Shown piece after piece: positions 30,501 through 39,400 of a stretch of DNA of 64,000 nt. The notes under the pieces are model-generated. The model had not been told where the DNA came from. It ran no database searches and was given only the letters and a program-made list of their open reading frames with translations. The position numbers and the translations under genes were made by a program. Positions within the stretch are counted from its first letter, which is position 1. Each line of letters begins with the position of its first letter. This DNA is from Paenibacillus assamensis DSM 18201 (GTDB lineage: Bacteria > Bacillota > Bacilli > Paenibacillales > Paenibacillaceae). The stretch covers positions 1-64,000 of the forward strand of contig NZ_KE383837.1 of assembly GCF_000422445.1 (NCBI RefSeq), written 5' to 3'.

Positions 30501-33477
30501 CGGAAATACGTTCTTGCTGTTCCGTTGGTTCAAGTCCGGACAAATGTACATACTCGACTTTAGGCTTAAATTCGGAAAGCACAATTTGCATCGGCTGATC
30601 AAAGGACTGCATATCAAACACCGTACGTAAAATATCATGCTTCGCAGTCATCCCCGTTAGTGCAGCCTGTAAACGAACCGCATCAAATCGTTTGTCATCG
30701 AGCGGAAACGGCATCTGGTCATGATAGTTCGCCGCTTCTGGATGCCGCAAATTATCGTAGATCATTCCTGCCTGAATATCACTCATTGGGAATACATCCT
30801 TCCAGTCCTTCGGCAGACTGGTTACTAACATCGGATTATTGATAATCGCAAGCTTCATCTTTTCCAGTTCATCCGACGCTTCCTTCAGACGCAAGTTCTG
30901 CTCATCCAAGCTGTCTCCACCTAAATGCGCGGCAAGCTCGCAAATGACGGGATGCATATATAAATCTTTGATCTGCAGCTGCACGCCAAGCGCTTCATTG
31001 ATGCTGCTTATGAGTCGAAGAGCTCGTATAGAGTCGCCTCCAAGCTCAAAGAAACTGTCCGTTATTCCGACTCGTTCCAGACCAAATAAATGCTGATACA
31101 ATCCGCAAAGGATCGTCTCTTTCTCATTCGTCGGCTCTGTGAAGCTGTCCGCCTCATCACTTCGGGTGAATGGATCGGGCAGCTTGCGGCGGTCAACTTT
31201 TCCATTTGACGTTAGCGGAATATGATCCAATCTAATCATGCTGGAGGGCACCATGTAGCTTGGTAAATACTGTGCCGCATATCGCCGCATATTCGAAGAT
31301 CCTATATCTTCATCGGAAGCATAATAAATGCAAATATGTGTCTGGCCACCCGCGTCATTAGCTGCAACTGCGAATGCTTCATTGATGGAAAGATGACGCA
31401 TGAATACGGCCTCTACCTCGCCAAGCTCAATCCGATGACCTCTAATTTTCACCTGATGATCGATACGGCCGTAATATTCCATATCTCCATCCAGCCGTAT
31501 TTTCGCTAAATCACCTGTGCGGTACAAGCGCTCTTGAGGCTTGTATGGGTGCTTCACGAACCTCTGAGCTGTCAGCTCGCCTTTATTCAAATACCCTCTG
31601 CCCACTCCCGCTCCACCGACATACAACTCCCCGACTACGCCAGCAGGAACCAGCCTACCTTGCTCGTCCATAATATAGGCTGCAAGAGTTGGAATGGGCT
31701 CGCCAATATTGCTTGCATTGTTTGCAATATCAGCCGCTGTCAATTCCTTATACGTGACATGAACGGTTGTTTCGGTAATGCCATACATATTTACAAGTTT
31801 CGTAGCTGGATAGAGCTGTGAGAAAGGCTCTAACATAGCTGGCTTCAATGCTTCTCCACCAAAAATAACATAGCGCAGCGCAAAGTCATGATTACAGGAA
31901 CTATTCGATTGTTTCAATTCTTCCACGAAATAATAGAATGCCGTTGGTGTCTGATTCAGTACCGTTACTTGTTCCTTCATAACCAACTCAATAAATTGTT
32001 GCGGCTCTCTTGCAGTTTCCTTGGATACGATGACGAGCTTGCCACCGTAAAGTAATGCACCATACATTTCCCATACTGAGAAATCAAAACAAATGGAGTG
32101 GAACAGTGTCCACACATCCCGGCTGTTGAAATCGAAAGCAAAAGAGTCATTAAATAGGAGTCGGATTACATTTCGGTGTTCAATCATGACACCCTTGGGG
32201 TTGCCTGTTGTACCTGACGTATAAATGATGTAGCACAAATGATCAGGCGTATTCGTAGATGGAGGATTGCTGCAGCGAGTATCTAACTGCTCCTCAGCAA
32301 CCAGATTAATGATGGTACCTTCAAAAGCGATCTCTTGCGGTAGATGATTGCCTTCCGTTATTAGATAGGAAACGCCGCTATCCTGCAAAGTATAGGAAAT
32401 TCGATCGGCAGGATAATCGGGATCGATCGGTACATAAGCTCCTCCGGCCTTTAGAATGCCCATCATAGCGACAATCATGTTCTCAGATCGATCCATGATG
32501 ACGGCAACAAGCTCTTCTGCGACTAACCCATGAGCGCGCAGCGTCCAAGCCAAGCGGTTCGATCGTTCGTTCAGTTCTTTGTAGGTCATGACACGGCCAT
32601 CATAGGAGAGTGCAATATGATCCGGACAAGCCTCCACTTGCTCCTCAAAACGTTCATGCAGCGTCAAATGATCGGGATATGGCGTCATTAGCTTATCGTA
32701 TCCATACAACAGATGCTGTCTGTCTTTATCATCAATCACTTCAATTTGACCGATCGGTGCAGATGGATCGGCAAGTGCAGCTTCATAGAAACGCCACAAG
32801 TGTCGCATCATTTGCGTCATGAACGCTTTGCTGTAAATATCAGCGTTATAGCTGAGGCAAAGCGAGATGCCATCGCCTTCAGCTTGAAAGCCAAATACAA
32901 GCTCCGAGTCAACCGAAGTTAAATAATCCGGTTGGTGCAGACCGTCCAAATAAACAGCTGTACTCCAAGCAGGACGTCCCTCTTTGTGATCATTACCCAG
33001 AAGATCCAATACCATCGAGAACGGAATGTTCTTATATTCATCCGCTTCCATCACAAGACTTCGGTTCTTCATTAGCCATTCCCTGTAGGTCAGTTGCCCC
33101 TCTACCAAGATCCGCAGTGGAATACACGGCAACGACACCTCAATTGAGTCGTCTCTTAAGTTCCGAAAAGCTGGCATGGTCACTACTACATCGTTCGTTC
33201 CGCCATAATAGGAAAGCAACCAGGTAACTCCCGATAGAAGAATCATGTACATTGCTGCATCTGATTGTTTGGCTGCAGCGATTATATTAGACGCCACTCC
33301 CGGCGGAATGCGATCCGCAAATTGTTCCATCATCCGCTTTGCATCTTGGGATCGCGGCTTATCACCTGGTATGGAGCTAAATACGGGGCCGTCTTCCAAC
33401 CGATCCTGCCAGTAGGTCAGGTCCTTACGGATTTTATCCCGCTTCATTGTCCGGGATGACACTTGCGCTTTATACAT
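21562..33477 (-). CDS. NRPS-4: half-C-A(Thr)-T-C*-A(Asp)-T-E-C-A-T-E, three modules
   Basis: A 3971-residue synthetase predicted to add Thr (possibly modified), D-Asp and a D-residue of unassigned type. Residues 1-250 are only the C-terminal lobe of a C domain (YW at 22-23). Then: A1 (near 423; pocket D-F-W-N-I-G-M-V-H, Thr); T1 (GGDSIR near 816); C* (FPMSDIQAGM, a YHDQ motif, HHAILDGWS near 1030); A2 (near 1512; pocket D-L-T-K-V-G-H-I-G, the Asp code); T2 (GGDSIK near 1907); E (HHLVIDGVSW near 2092); C3 (DCL type, HHHIVMDGW near 2570); A3 (near 3049; pocket D-V-W-E-M-T-A-D-D, unassigned); T3 (GGDSIK near 3447); E (HHLVIDGVSW near 3630). It ends with a donor-type tail after TPSDV, as expected for docking to NRPS-5. 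The ATG at 33477 has AGGAGG 7 nt upstream. The NRPS-3 stop codon is 18 bp away, so no missing N-terminal lobe is hidden between them. Confidence 0.97.
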   Translation of the reverse strand: MYKAQVSSRTMKRDKIRKDLTYWQDRLEDGPVFSSIPGDKPRSQDAKRMMEQFADRIPPGVASNIIAAAKQSDAAMYMILLSGVTWLLSYYGGTNDVVVTMPAFRNLRDDSIEVSLPCIPLRILVEGQLTYREWLMKNRSLVMEADEYKNIPFSMVLDLLGNDHKEGRPAWSTAVYLDGLHQPDYLTSVDSELVFGFQAEGDGISLCLSYNADIYSKAFMTQMMRHLWRFYEAALADPSAPIGQIEVIDDKDRQHLLYGYDKLMTPYPDHLTLHERFEEQVEACPDHIALSYDGRVMTYKELNERSNRLAWTLRAHGLVAEELVAVIMDRSENMIVAMMGILKAGGAYVPIDPDYPADRISYTLQDSGVSYLITEGNHLPQEIAFEGTIINLVAEEQLDTRCSNPPSTNTPDHLCYIIYTSGTTGNPKGVMIEHRNVIRLLFNDSFAFDFNSRDVWTLFHSICFDFSVWEMYGALLYGGKLVIVSKETAREPQQFIELVMKEQVTVLNQTPTAFYYFVEELKQSNSSCNHDFALRYVIFGGEALKPAMLEPFSQLYPATKLVNMYGITETTVHVTYKELTAADIANNASNIGEPIPTLAAYIMDEQGRLVPAGVVGELYVGGAGVGRGYLNKGELTAQRFVKHPYKPQERLYRTGDLAKIRLDGDMEYYGRIDHQVKIRGHRIELGEVEAVFMRHLSINEAFAVAANDAGGQTHICIYYASDEDIGSSNMRRYAAQYLPSYMVPSSMIRLDHIPLTSNGKVDRRKLPDPFTRSDEADSFTEPTNEKETILCGLYQHLFGLERVGITDSFFELGGDSIRALRLISSINEALGVQLQIKDLYMHPVICELAAHLGGDSLDEQNLRLKEASDELEKMKLAIINNPMLVTSLPKDWKDVFPMSDIQAGMIYDNLRHPEAANYHDQMPFPLDDKRFDAVRLQAALTGMTAKHDILRTVFDMQSFDQPMQIVLSEFKPKVEYVHLSGLEPTEQQERISAYMQEDRSRGFELHRPLWRTCIFQLNQQQYVLLFICHHAILDGWSVAAFATELMNAYFALKDRQGAGGSFKPLQSSYKTFVTDQLAIKKDPAIKAYWSAELDGYNRLQLPVREGKKPVRTEFYEYTLSSELSGELSALATRQRTSLKHICFALYTAVMSLMSRDNDILVGMVEHNRPASEDAEKMLGCFLNTLPVRLNIGVNDTWKDILNRTDVKLKELKHYGRLPLAEVMKVAGVVSGDGQPLFDTFFNYIDFHIYNHLDPKAAVQNDSGVQIEGYVRNDILLDFTVVHYKGDIKLSFMYRTSVFSQADMERLSENFERAAKLAVYEEHALFQKEALLAIVEAEMLLKMTAGSEIDQKDERTVVAMFEQQARLQPRNTAVVDGEHAITFAELNEEANKVARALRARHIGRSDRVALVFEAGTQLVTAMLAVLKIGAAFVPVDPSNPAERVSFVIKDSGSRAVLTSEGMLSGIDTNEMNVLDFTSLVTNHERINDECEQSIMTDVQPQLEDPAYIIYTSGTTGSPKGVVVKHGGLANYVNWFLRSSEAGSDDRTALLSSYSFDLGYTALFPALCGGSSLYMPSKEIYSDPEALLLFLEDKGITFTKLTPSLFGTLAQSHQLQSSHLDALRLIVIGGEAVQPSDVGRFHEIFPRVKFMNHYGPSETTIGCAAGYIPFDQWESFEGQPVLGTPIDHTRIYVLDANQQPLRAGVIGEMYIAGAGLAEGYLDKPDLTAERFIAAQVFGRSERLYRTGDLGSYTTAGAIVFHGRADGQVKIRGYRVEPSGIEAKLLTYEAIVEARVVPYPDKEDRVALTAYVVASESISMAQLRNWLAESLPDYMVPASFVLLERMPLTANGKLDRRALPAPDMSSVVNSTVYTPPRNELEKTLARIWKQVLGVQTPGIHDHFFELGGDSIKAIQVSSRLHAEGLRIELKNVLKHPTISGMSRHITKTDRTIEQGPVEGDITFTPIVKRFMEQPEEVRHHYNQSVMLHFRDGISADSVRRIFDELTRHHDALRIVLSSSLGEREVRLYNRGVGTDCSDFYRLIIRDLRHVDAPADEISKEANLLQEGISLSEGPFVQLGLFQTSQGDHLLIIIHHLVIDGVSWRILFEDILKLYEQITTHDALRLPKKTDSFLYWAEQLSAYSRSKPFTNQAAYWNALSNETFGKLTTDYESTDNKVRDTRAISVQFSEGTTMKLLKQSHHAYGTDTNDLLLGALGLACRDWCGMEWLLVELEGHGREDIGRDINISRTVGWFTAAYPVALETGGALNEGGHIELSTYVKRVKEQLGKIPDKGIGYGVLKYLTSASPMERQVALLPEPEISFNYLGQFDQDVETGVFSISSYVMGSPVHPDMNRRNKLDITGIITGGRLEIAVHYNKEEYEESTMQRFADFYTRRLEQLIDHCIAKETPEKTPSDYGSSLLSIAELELIEQRYPDMEQVYPLSPMQSGLLFHSMMNSESAAYFEQFSFVLKGKLDFEKFEQSFNEVLRRHDIFRTAFMYEGIAVPHQIVRRHQDNPIKLLDIRDMDAVEQSDYLGRAKQMDRVQGFELSEGRLMRMTLLRTYDDVYQVLWSHHHIVMDGWCMETITNDLLSVYGSLLINKPIMLEPAQPYANYIRWLENIDKPEGLTYWKGYLDGYTRQASLPRTRRNVGSYSKQEYVLTFDKEITDQLERLGRKQRVTLYTILQTMWGLILQRYNGTDDVVYGSVVSGRPPELSGIETMVGLFINTVPVRIQTKESQSFSALLEQIQEASIASKIHEFIPLAEIQGMSALKQDLVDTIIVYENYPVGQQMEQASGEDAIGLSITDVEVFEQTNYDLDLTIIPDECLQIKFTYNASVYDDSIIKQAARGLLQLAYQVTVNPGVQIEDIHVLDPAGRTEILHYSRGKRVSYSLEQPVYRLFEHQSVCHPEQTAVLFGKERTNYQSLNRSANRLAHYLMSLGTKKEELVAVLLDRSPRMMEAFLAIWKAGGAYVPIDPEYPVARQLTILQESGVKFVITYSSYAELLGQMDVLSDVKWVLLDQLAEELVKQKVDNVKREVSGSDLAYVIYTSGSTGTPKGTMIEHAGMLNHMLAEIDELEIAKGTVLAQNASHCFDVSVWQFFAALLVGGTTAIYPNELIMEPNRFIEQLGHDKVEVLEVVPSYLAVMMDVFETAGCRPEALRYLMITGETVKSAMVKRWFELCPNIPMINAYGPAEASDDVSQYVMTGLPDTEHIPVGKPIANMNLYVVDEQLRLSPIGAIGEICVSGIGVGRGYLNDSMRTEAAFMEDPFADESGIRLYRTGDLGRWLPGGTIEFFGRKDYQVKIRGFRIELGEIEAKLAAHKGVREAVVTDFVDNQGNQALCAYIELRDRSIEVEVLNVEALRSYLAQELPDYMIPAVIMYLDQMPLSPNGKVDRKALPVPDEELDMHYSDYEAPRNDIEHALCAVWSDVLGMESVGIRDHFFSIGGDSIKAIQVVSRLYNYGLKLEMRDLFQYPQIAQLSMYMKEAKEVIDQGPVHGEIRLTPIQQSFFEVGHAEPSHYNQSIMLYRAEGFNEQVLRNAWLEIVRHHDALRIVFRKESTGIKAYNRGIEKEDHEWFDMQVYEIVDDERQETTIHDLAETMQRSMNLEEGPLVKLGLFQTSKGDHLLIAIHHLVIDGVSWRILLEDLELTLKQQEQLAQIKLPHKTISYQRWSELLEAYGKGKEMQAEVAYWCEQDRFRLPELPRLTNLKKTRLLKDSSIIQHSLTTELTQSLLTSVHHAYNTELNDLLLAALADALTKWNGSTMNKIVMEGHGREELLPEMNVNRTVGWFTSEFPLLLEGQASESQAELGLRVRKMKEALRKIPNKGAGYGIYRQLCRNGTIEQKAYPTKPDIVFNYLGQFDNDLSTSMFEPSVYSGGHESSGENRSEYALDIAAVIENGRLQVAVTYNRNEFKEETVRTLADAYLQQLEVLILHCQQQTVTEQTPSDVGYDELSIEQFDELTAELADLLND
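32728..33477 (-). other. Half condensation domain (C-terminal lobe only) at the NRPS-4 N-terminus
   Basis: Residues 1-250 align with the second lobe of a C domain: YWQDRL near 22, an AMYMILLSGVTWLL helix near 75, and VMEADEYKNIPF near 142. The acceptor lobe and HHxxxDG are absent. The upstream protein NRPS-3 ends with a complete C domain, so this is an extra half rather than a split domain. The same layout recurs at NRPS-5/NRPS-6. Confidence 0.85.
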
Positions 33478-33484
33478 GATGGCC

Positions 33485-33490
33485 CCTCCT
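33485..33490 (-). promoter_or_regulatory. Ribosome binding site of NRPS-4
   Basis: AGGAGG on the minus strand lies 7 nt before the ATG at 33477, within the 18-bp gap after the NRPS-3 stop. It supports a real start for the half-C protein rather than a broken longer gene. Confidence 0.85.
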
Positions 33491-33495
33491 CAACA

Positions 33496-36400
33496 TTACA
33501 GCTCGAACACAATGTCACCGACTATCGCTCTTTCCTCCTGTATAGGAACTTCTGAAAGACGAATGTCATTAAGCTTGACCGACGGATCTTCTGTTGCGAT
33601 TTGAAGAATATGCTGATAATCACTTGCCAACTGCCGCATCGTCTCTTCCTCAAACAATGCTGTACAGTATTCCAGACTGAAGCTTAGTTTGCCACCTTCT
33701 TCAACAGCAAGAAGGGTCACATCAAATTTAGATGTTTTATTTTCTACTGAATAAGGACGGAACGCAACAGATCCAAGCTCCACTTCCGGCTCATCTAAAT
33801 TTTGAATAACTAGTACAGCATCAAACAACGGGCTGCGCCCAGGATCAGCCGCCAGCTTCAGCTTCGATAGCAATTCCTCAATAGGATAGTCTTGGTTCTC
33901 ATATGCGCCAAGCGCTAACTCCTTTATCCTCATCAATAAATCTATGAATGTGTCCGTTTCGAAACTACGACTGCGAAGAGGTAGCGTATTAACGAACATA
34001 CCGCATACTCGTTCTAATCCAGCGTATTGCCTTCCTGCCACCGGAGAGCCTATAACCAAGTCATTCTGCCCAGAATAGCGGGATAACAGAACATGAAAAG
34101 CTGCCAGCAAATACATAAATAAAGTCGAATCCGATTCAGTTAACCGCATCCGGATCGCTGAGGTTAGCCATTCATCCACCGCAAAATCCAGCCTATCCCC
34201 TTCATAGCTCTTGTAAACTGGTCGTATAAAGTCTGTTGGAAGCTGTAGTATAGGAATTTCCCCTTTCAACTGCTCCAACCAGTATCGTTCCTGCTTATCA
34301 AAGTTTTCACTGCCCAACTGTTCCTGCTGCCAGACAGCAAAATCTTTATACTGAAGATTCAGCTGTGGAAGTACCTCTCCACGATAAAGAGCTGCAAATT
34401 CACTTGCTAGCAAACCAGATGTCACTCCGTCCGAAACAATATGATGGATATCAAGCATCAACAGCGATTTATCCTCTGTCATCCGAATAATTCCAGCCCG
34501 TGCCAATGGTGCCATGGTAAGATCAAACGGACGAACAAACGAATGAATGATAGATTGTATCGCTTTATCCATGTTGAGTGGATACGAGTCGTAGGTTAAG
34601 CAATACGTTTCCAGATGTAACACAGCATCTGCATGAATGCGCTGGACCACTTCTCCACTTTCGAGTGTGAAGGAGGTGCGCAGAGCCTCGTGCCTTCTAC
34701 TAAGCTCCTTCAACGCCAGCTGAAGTCGGCCTTCATCGAAGCTGCCTTCTATCAACGTAAATTGCGGAATATTATAGCTTAATTCTGCTCCAGGCATCTG
34801 GCTTGCTATATACATTCGTCTCTGTGCAGACGAAGCAGGATAGTAGACCCGTTCTTCTATCGACTTGATGCTAACTGCATTGCTGACTTCTTTTCCGTCA
34901 ATCAGTTCTGCCAGCTCTTTTAATGTCGGATGTGCAAAAATATCTCGAATCGTTACATTCACTGATAATTGGTTTCGAATTTGTGCGGTCAGTGTCATAG
35001 CCTTCAGTGAATGTCCGCCAAGTTCAAAAAAGGAATGCTCACGGCTAATCCATTCCACTCCTAGCACTACTGACCATATTTTCGCCAAGTTCAACTCTGT
35101 ATCCGAAATCAAAACGTCCTCTGAATCATGCCACTTTAATTCACTGCCCGGTAGTTCACTAGGCTGCGGAAGTGCTTTGCGATCGATTTTGCCGTTAGGA
35201 GATAATGGCATCTCATCGATAAACAAGAATAAAGCAGGCACCATATAATCAGGCAGCAGCCCCGCAGCATGATTGCGTAAATCAGCTACACTAACGTCTA
35301 CTTCCGTTACGATATAAGCACACAAGTAACGGCCCCCAAGATGATCCACCGCATCCAATACTACTGCTTCTCGGACACGGTCATGCTCAACTAGCTGTGC
35401 TTCGATCTCTCCTAGCTCCACACGATAACCTCGGATTTTCACCTGATTGTCTTTTCGACCGTAAAATGCAATCGTACCGTCCGGAAGCCATCGACCAAGG
35501 TCACCTGTCCGATAAAGACGCACTCCCTGTTCTTCTGTAAACGGATCTTCCATAAAGACGGCTTGCGTGCGCTCCTCGTCATTCAAATAGCCGCGTCCGA
35601 CACCTATTCCAGAAACGCATATTTCTCCTATCGAGCCGATCGGCATAAGCCTAAATCTCGAATCCACGATATACATATTCATATTGCGAATCGAGCTGCC
35701 GATCGGGATCGGATCATGGGCAGGTGCTTCTTCCATAACGTAATGGCTAATATCATCTGCTGCTTCCGCTGGACCATATGCATTGACCATACACACACCA
35801 GGACATATCTCGAACCACTGTTTCACCATCGCCGGCTTGACCGTTTCTCCTGTAATCATTAAATACTGAAGTGCCAGCTTACAATCCGGATTACGGCTTA
35901 ATTCATCCATGAACAAGGCTAAATACGAAGGAACTGCCTCTAGCACGGTGACCTGATCTTCTGCGATCCGTTGCAGGAATTCGCTTGGCTCCAAGATCAC
36001 ATCATTCGCATAAACTGCGGTTGTACCGCCGATCGTCAACGCAGCGAACATCTGCCAAACGGAAATATCAAAGCAGTGATTTGCATTTTGTGCGATCACA
36101 GACTGCTCATTGAGCGACATCTCCTCAATCTCAGCAGCAATATGATTCAACATGCCCGCATGCTCAATCATAGCCCCCTTTGGCTTTCCTGTTGAGCCAG
36201 ATGTATATATGACGTAAGCCAGACTTTCTCCTGTATGCAGCGGCTCAACATTATGCGCAGATTCAGCTAGAATACCAAACTTTTCCACATCCAGTCGCAC
36301 ACATGTTACATCTGTCAATTCTTCTACTGGCAGATCAGCCATATAAGCAGAAGTGGTAACCATATACTGCGCTCTAGATTCCTTCATAATCGAAAGCTTG

Positions 36401-39400
36401 CGTGACACAGGGTATTCCGGATCAATCGGAATATAGGCGCCTCCGGCTTTCCAAATGGCGAGGATAGTCTCGATCATAAGCGGTGATCGATCCATAAGCA
36501 CAATTACTAGCGTCTCATGCCCTACTCCACTTGCTTGCAAATAATGCGCCAGTTGATTGGAAGATCGATTTATAGATTCGTAAGTTACATGTTCCTTTCC
36601 ATATGCAACGGCGACCCGATCTGGTGTTAGGGAAGCCTGCTGCTCGATCATCTTCGATACGGTCTCATTTATATTGATAGGTTCCTTGCGTGCATTGAAG
36701 TCATTTGTCAGCAGTTTTTTCTCCTTAGCACTTAACAGTTCGAGCCTTTCTATCGGAACATCTGGCTGTGCTATAGCCTGCTCGGCAAGCTGCTTAAAGT
36801 GTCGTGCAAGCTGTTCAACTAACTCTCTATCATAGACACAGGCATTATAGCTGAACTTAACAAATAGCTCTTCACCAGGGCCAACGGTAATATCAAAATC
36901 ATAGCTGGTCTGCTCATACATCTCAGCGTTCGTGACGGTGAACCCCAAACGCTTCTGCTCACCTAACGAACTAGCAGCCTCATGAACCGGTGTATTCTCA
37001 AACACCAAAATATGATCGAACAAGTGATGCTTAAGCGGACTTTGTGCCTGAATATCGGCTAGAGACAAATAGTCATACTGCATCGCATGAAGGGCAGACC
37101 GCTTGGCCTCTTGAAGCAGATCAGCAAAGCTTTGTCCTAAAAATCGGAAGCGAACTGGGATCGTATTGATGAAAAGTCCGATCATATCTTCAATGCCGTT
37201 AATCTCAGGTGGTCTTCCAGAAACAACGGTTCCGAACACAACATCCTCTGTATCGTTATAACGCTGCAGCACACTGGCCCACACCGTTTGTACGACGGTA
37301 TTCAACGTTACATCATTAACCTTCGCCAACTTATTTAACTCCGATGTCAAGCTCCGTTCCATCGTAAAGCTGACGTTTTCCTGCTCGTAACCGTTTCTAC
37401 GACCGCGAGAGGACTTCGGAAGTGTCACAGGCTGCTCATAACCGGCCAAACGATTTTTCCAGTACGTTACTGCTTCTTGTTGATCCTGACCCTTCAGCCA
37501 ATTGAGGTAAAAACGGTATGGCTGTCGCTCAACCCATTCCGGCTCAATACCGTTCAAGTATGCTTCATAGCAGCTGAATAGGTCCTCGAATAACAAGCCA
37601 ATACACCAACCATCCATCAATATATGATGGTGAGTCCAGAGCATGCTCCAACGATCCTCGGCTAGCTTAATAACAGTTAAGCGGACCAACGCGTCATGCT
37701 GGAGATCAAATCTACTTGCTAAATCATCCTGTTTAAGGCGCTCAAGAATAGCATCCTGCTCCTGTATAGAATGGTTCATTAAATCTATCTCATGAATATT
37801 TGGCTCAATACAGCTTAGTACGGCTTGATAAGGCCGATTCAATCCTTCATAAAGGAACATCGTTCGAAGTACGTCATGATGTTCGAATAATGAAGCAACA
37901 GTTCGTTTTAATGTCTGCACATTCAGCTGTCCAGACAGCTGGAGGGACAGCTGCTCTACATAAGCTAGAGAATCAGCATCCTTCAATGCGTGGAACAGCA
38001 TACCTTCCTGCATAGGCGCCAGCGGGTAAAGATCAATAATCTCTCCTCCGCGCGCTGCTCCGACTCTCTGTATATCCGCCCACTGCTGCAAACTAATATC
38101 ATAGCAACCAAAATCACTAGGCGTTTGTATGGTATGTGATATTTGGTTGCAGTGGTCGATGATTTGCTCCAATTGATGCATGAAAAGTCCAATTAAACGA
38201 CTGGCTGTCCCTTCCTCATCATGCAGACCGTTATAGGTCAGAGAGAAAGTTAACTGCCCATCCATAACCATTCCGATAAACTCCAGATCAGCCATCCGCT
38301 CCATATTAGGACTGATTAGCGGACCCACCGAAAGGTCTGAAAGTTCGAACAATTCACTTTGGATCTCCTGATCGAATTGGCCAAGATAGTTGAAACTTAT
38401 GGAAGGATACGCATGCTGATAACTTTTTGTATCCGCTTGGTCAAAAGCTATGTCTGATACGTCTGAAAGGTAACGCAATACACCATAACCAATGCCACGC
38501 TCAGGAATTTTTCGAATATTTTCTTTCGTGATTTGAATGGTATCGGCAATCGTGCTGCATTCCGACAAATCCAACTGTACCGGGAATGTGCTGGTGAACC
38601 ACCCAACCGTTCTGGAAATATTCAAACCGTCTTGAATCTTCTCCCTACCATGGCCTTCAAGTGTAACTAGTACTTTCTGTGCTCCGATCCAGTCTCGCAT
38701 AGCTAAACTCAAAGCAGCTAGCAACAACTCATTCACTTCCGTGTTGTAAGCTCGAGGCGACTGTCGGAGAAGCTTGCTCGTATCTTCCTCACGAAGCGCA
38801 ATCGTCAAGTTCTTTGCTGTACGGTACAGGTTCACGCTAGCAGGTTGCTCTTGTTGAAACTCAGGATGAAGCTTTTCCGTTATCCCCGTTATTTCTTGCC
38901 AGTAGGCGGTCTCACACTGCAGCTGGCTAGTACGCGCATACTGTGCAAGTGCATTGGACCATTCCTTATATGAAAAAGTCTTCTCTTGCAAGGCGAGTGG
39001 CTCGTCCGCAAGTATTTGGCGATAAAGTTGATTGAAATCCTCAAGCAGGATTCGCCAGGATACACCATCGACAATAAGGTGGTGCGCTGTGAACAACAAA
39101 TGGTCGCCCTCTCCAGCCTTCAGCAGTACCATCTTCACCAACGGACCAGCACTCAAATGAAAACTGCTCTGCGCCCTTTCGATGATTTGCTCCATCCGTA
39201 ACTTCGGATTCGATTCCGACCTCACATCTATAACTTCAAATCCAAATGTCTCCCCAATAAGGTCTTGAATAATCTGGATTGGTTCACGTTTATCAGTCGA
39301 CATGTGGAACACAGAGCGAAGCGCATCATGATGCTGAGTAAGCTTCATCATTACGGTATAAAGCTGTGCTGGCTCAAACCGCTCCGAACGGAACAACAAA

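Noticed and set aside
33478-33495. Half-C of NRPS-4 as the detached half of a C domain broken by a frameshift
   Set aside because: NRPS-3 already ends in a complete C domain with both lobes. The 18-bp gap contains a stop and a good ribosome site, and the same layout recurs at NRPS-5/NRPS-6.
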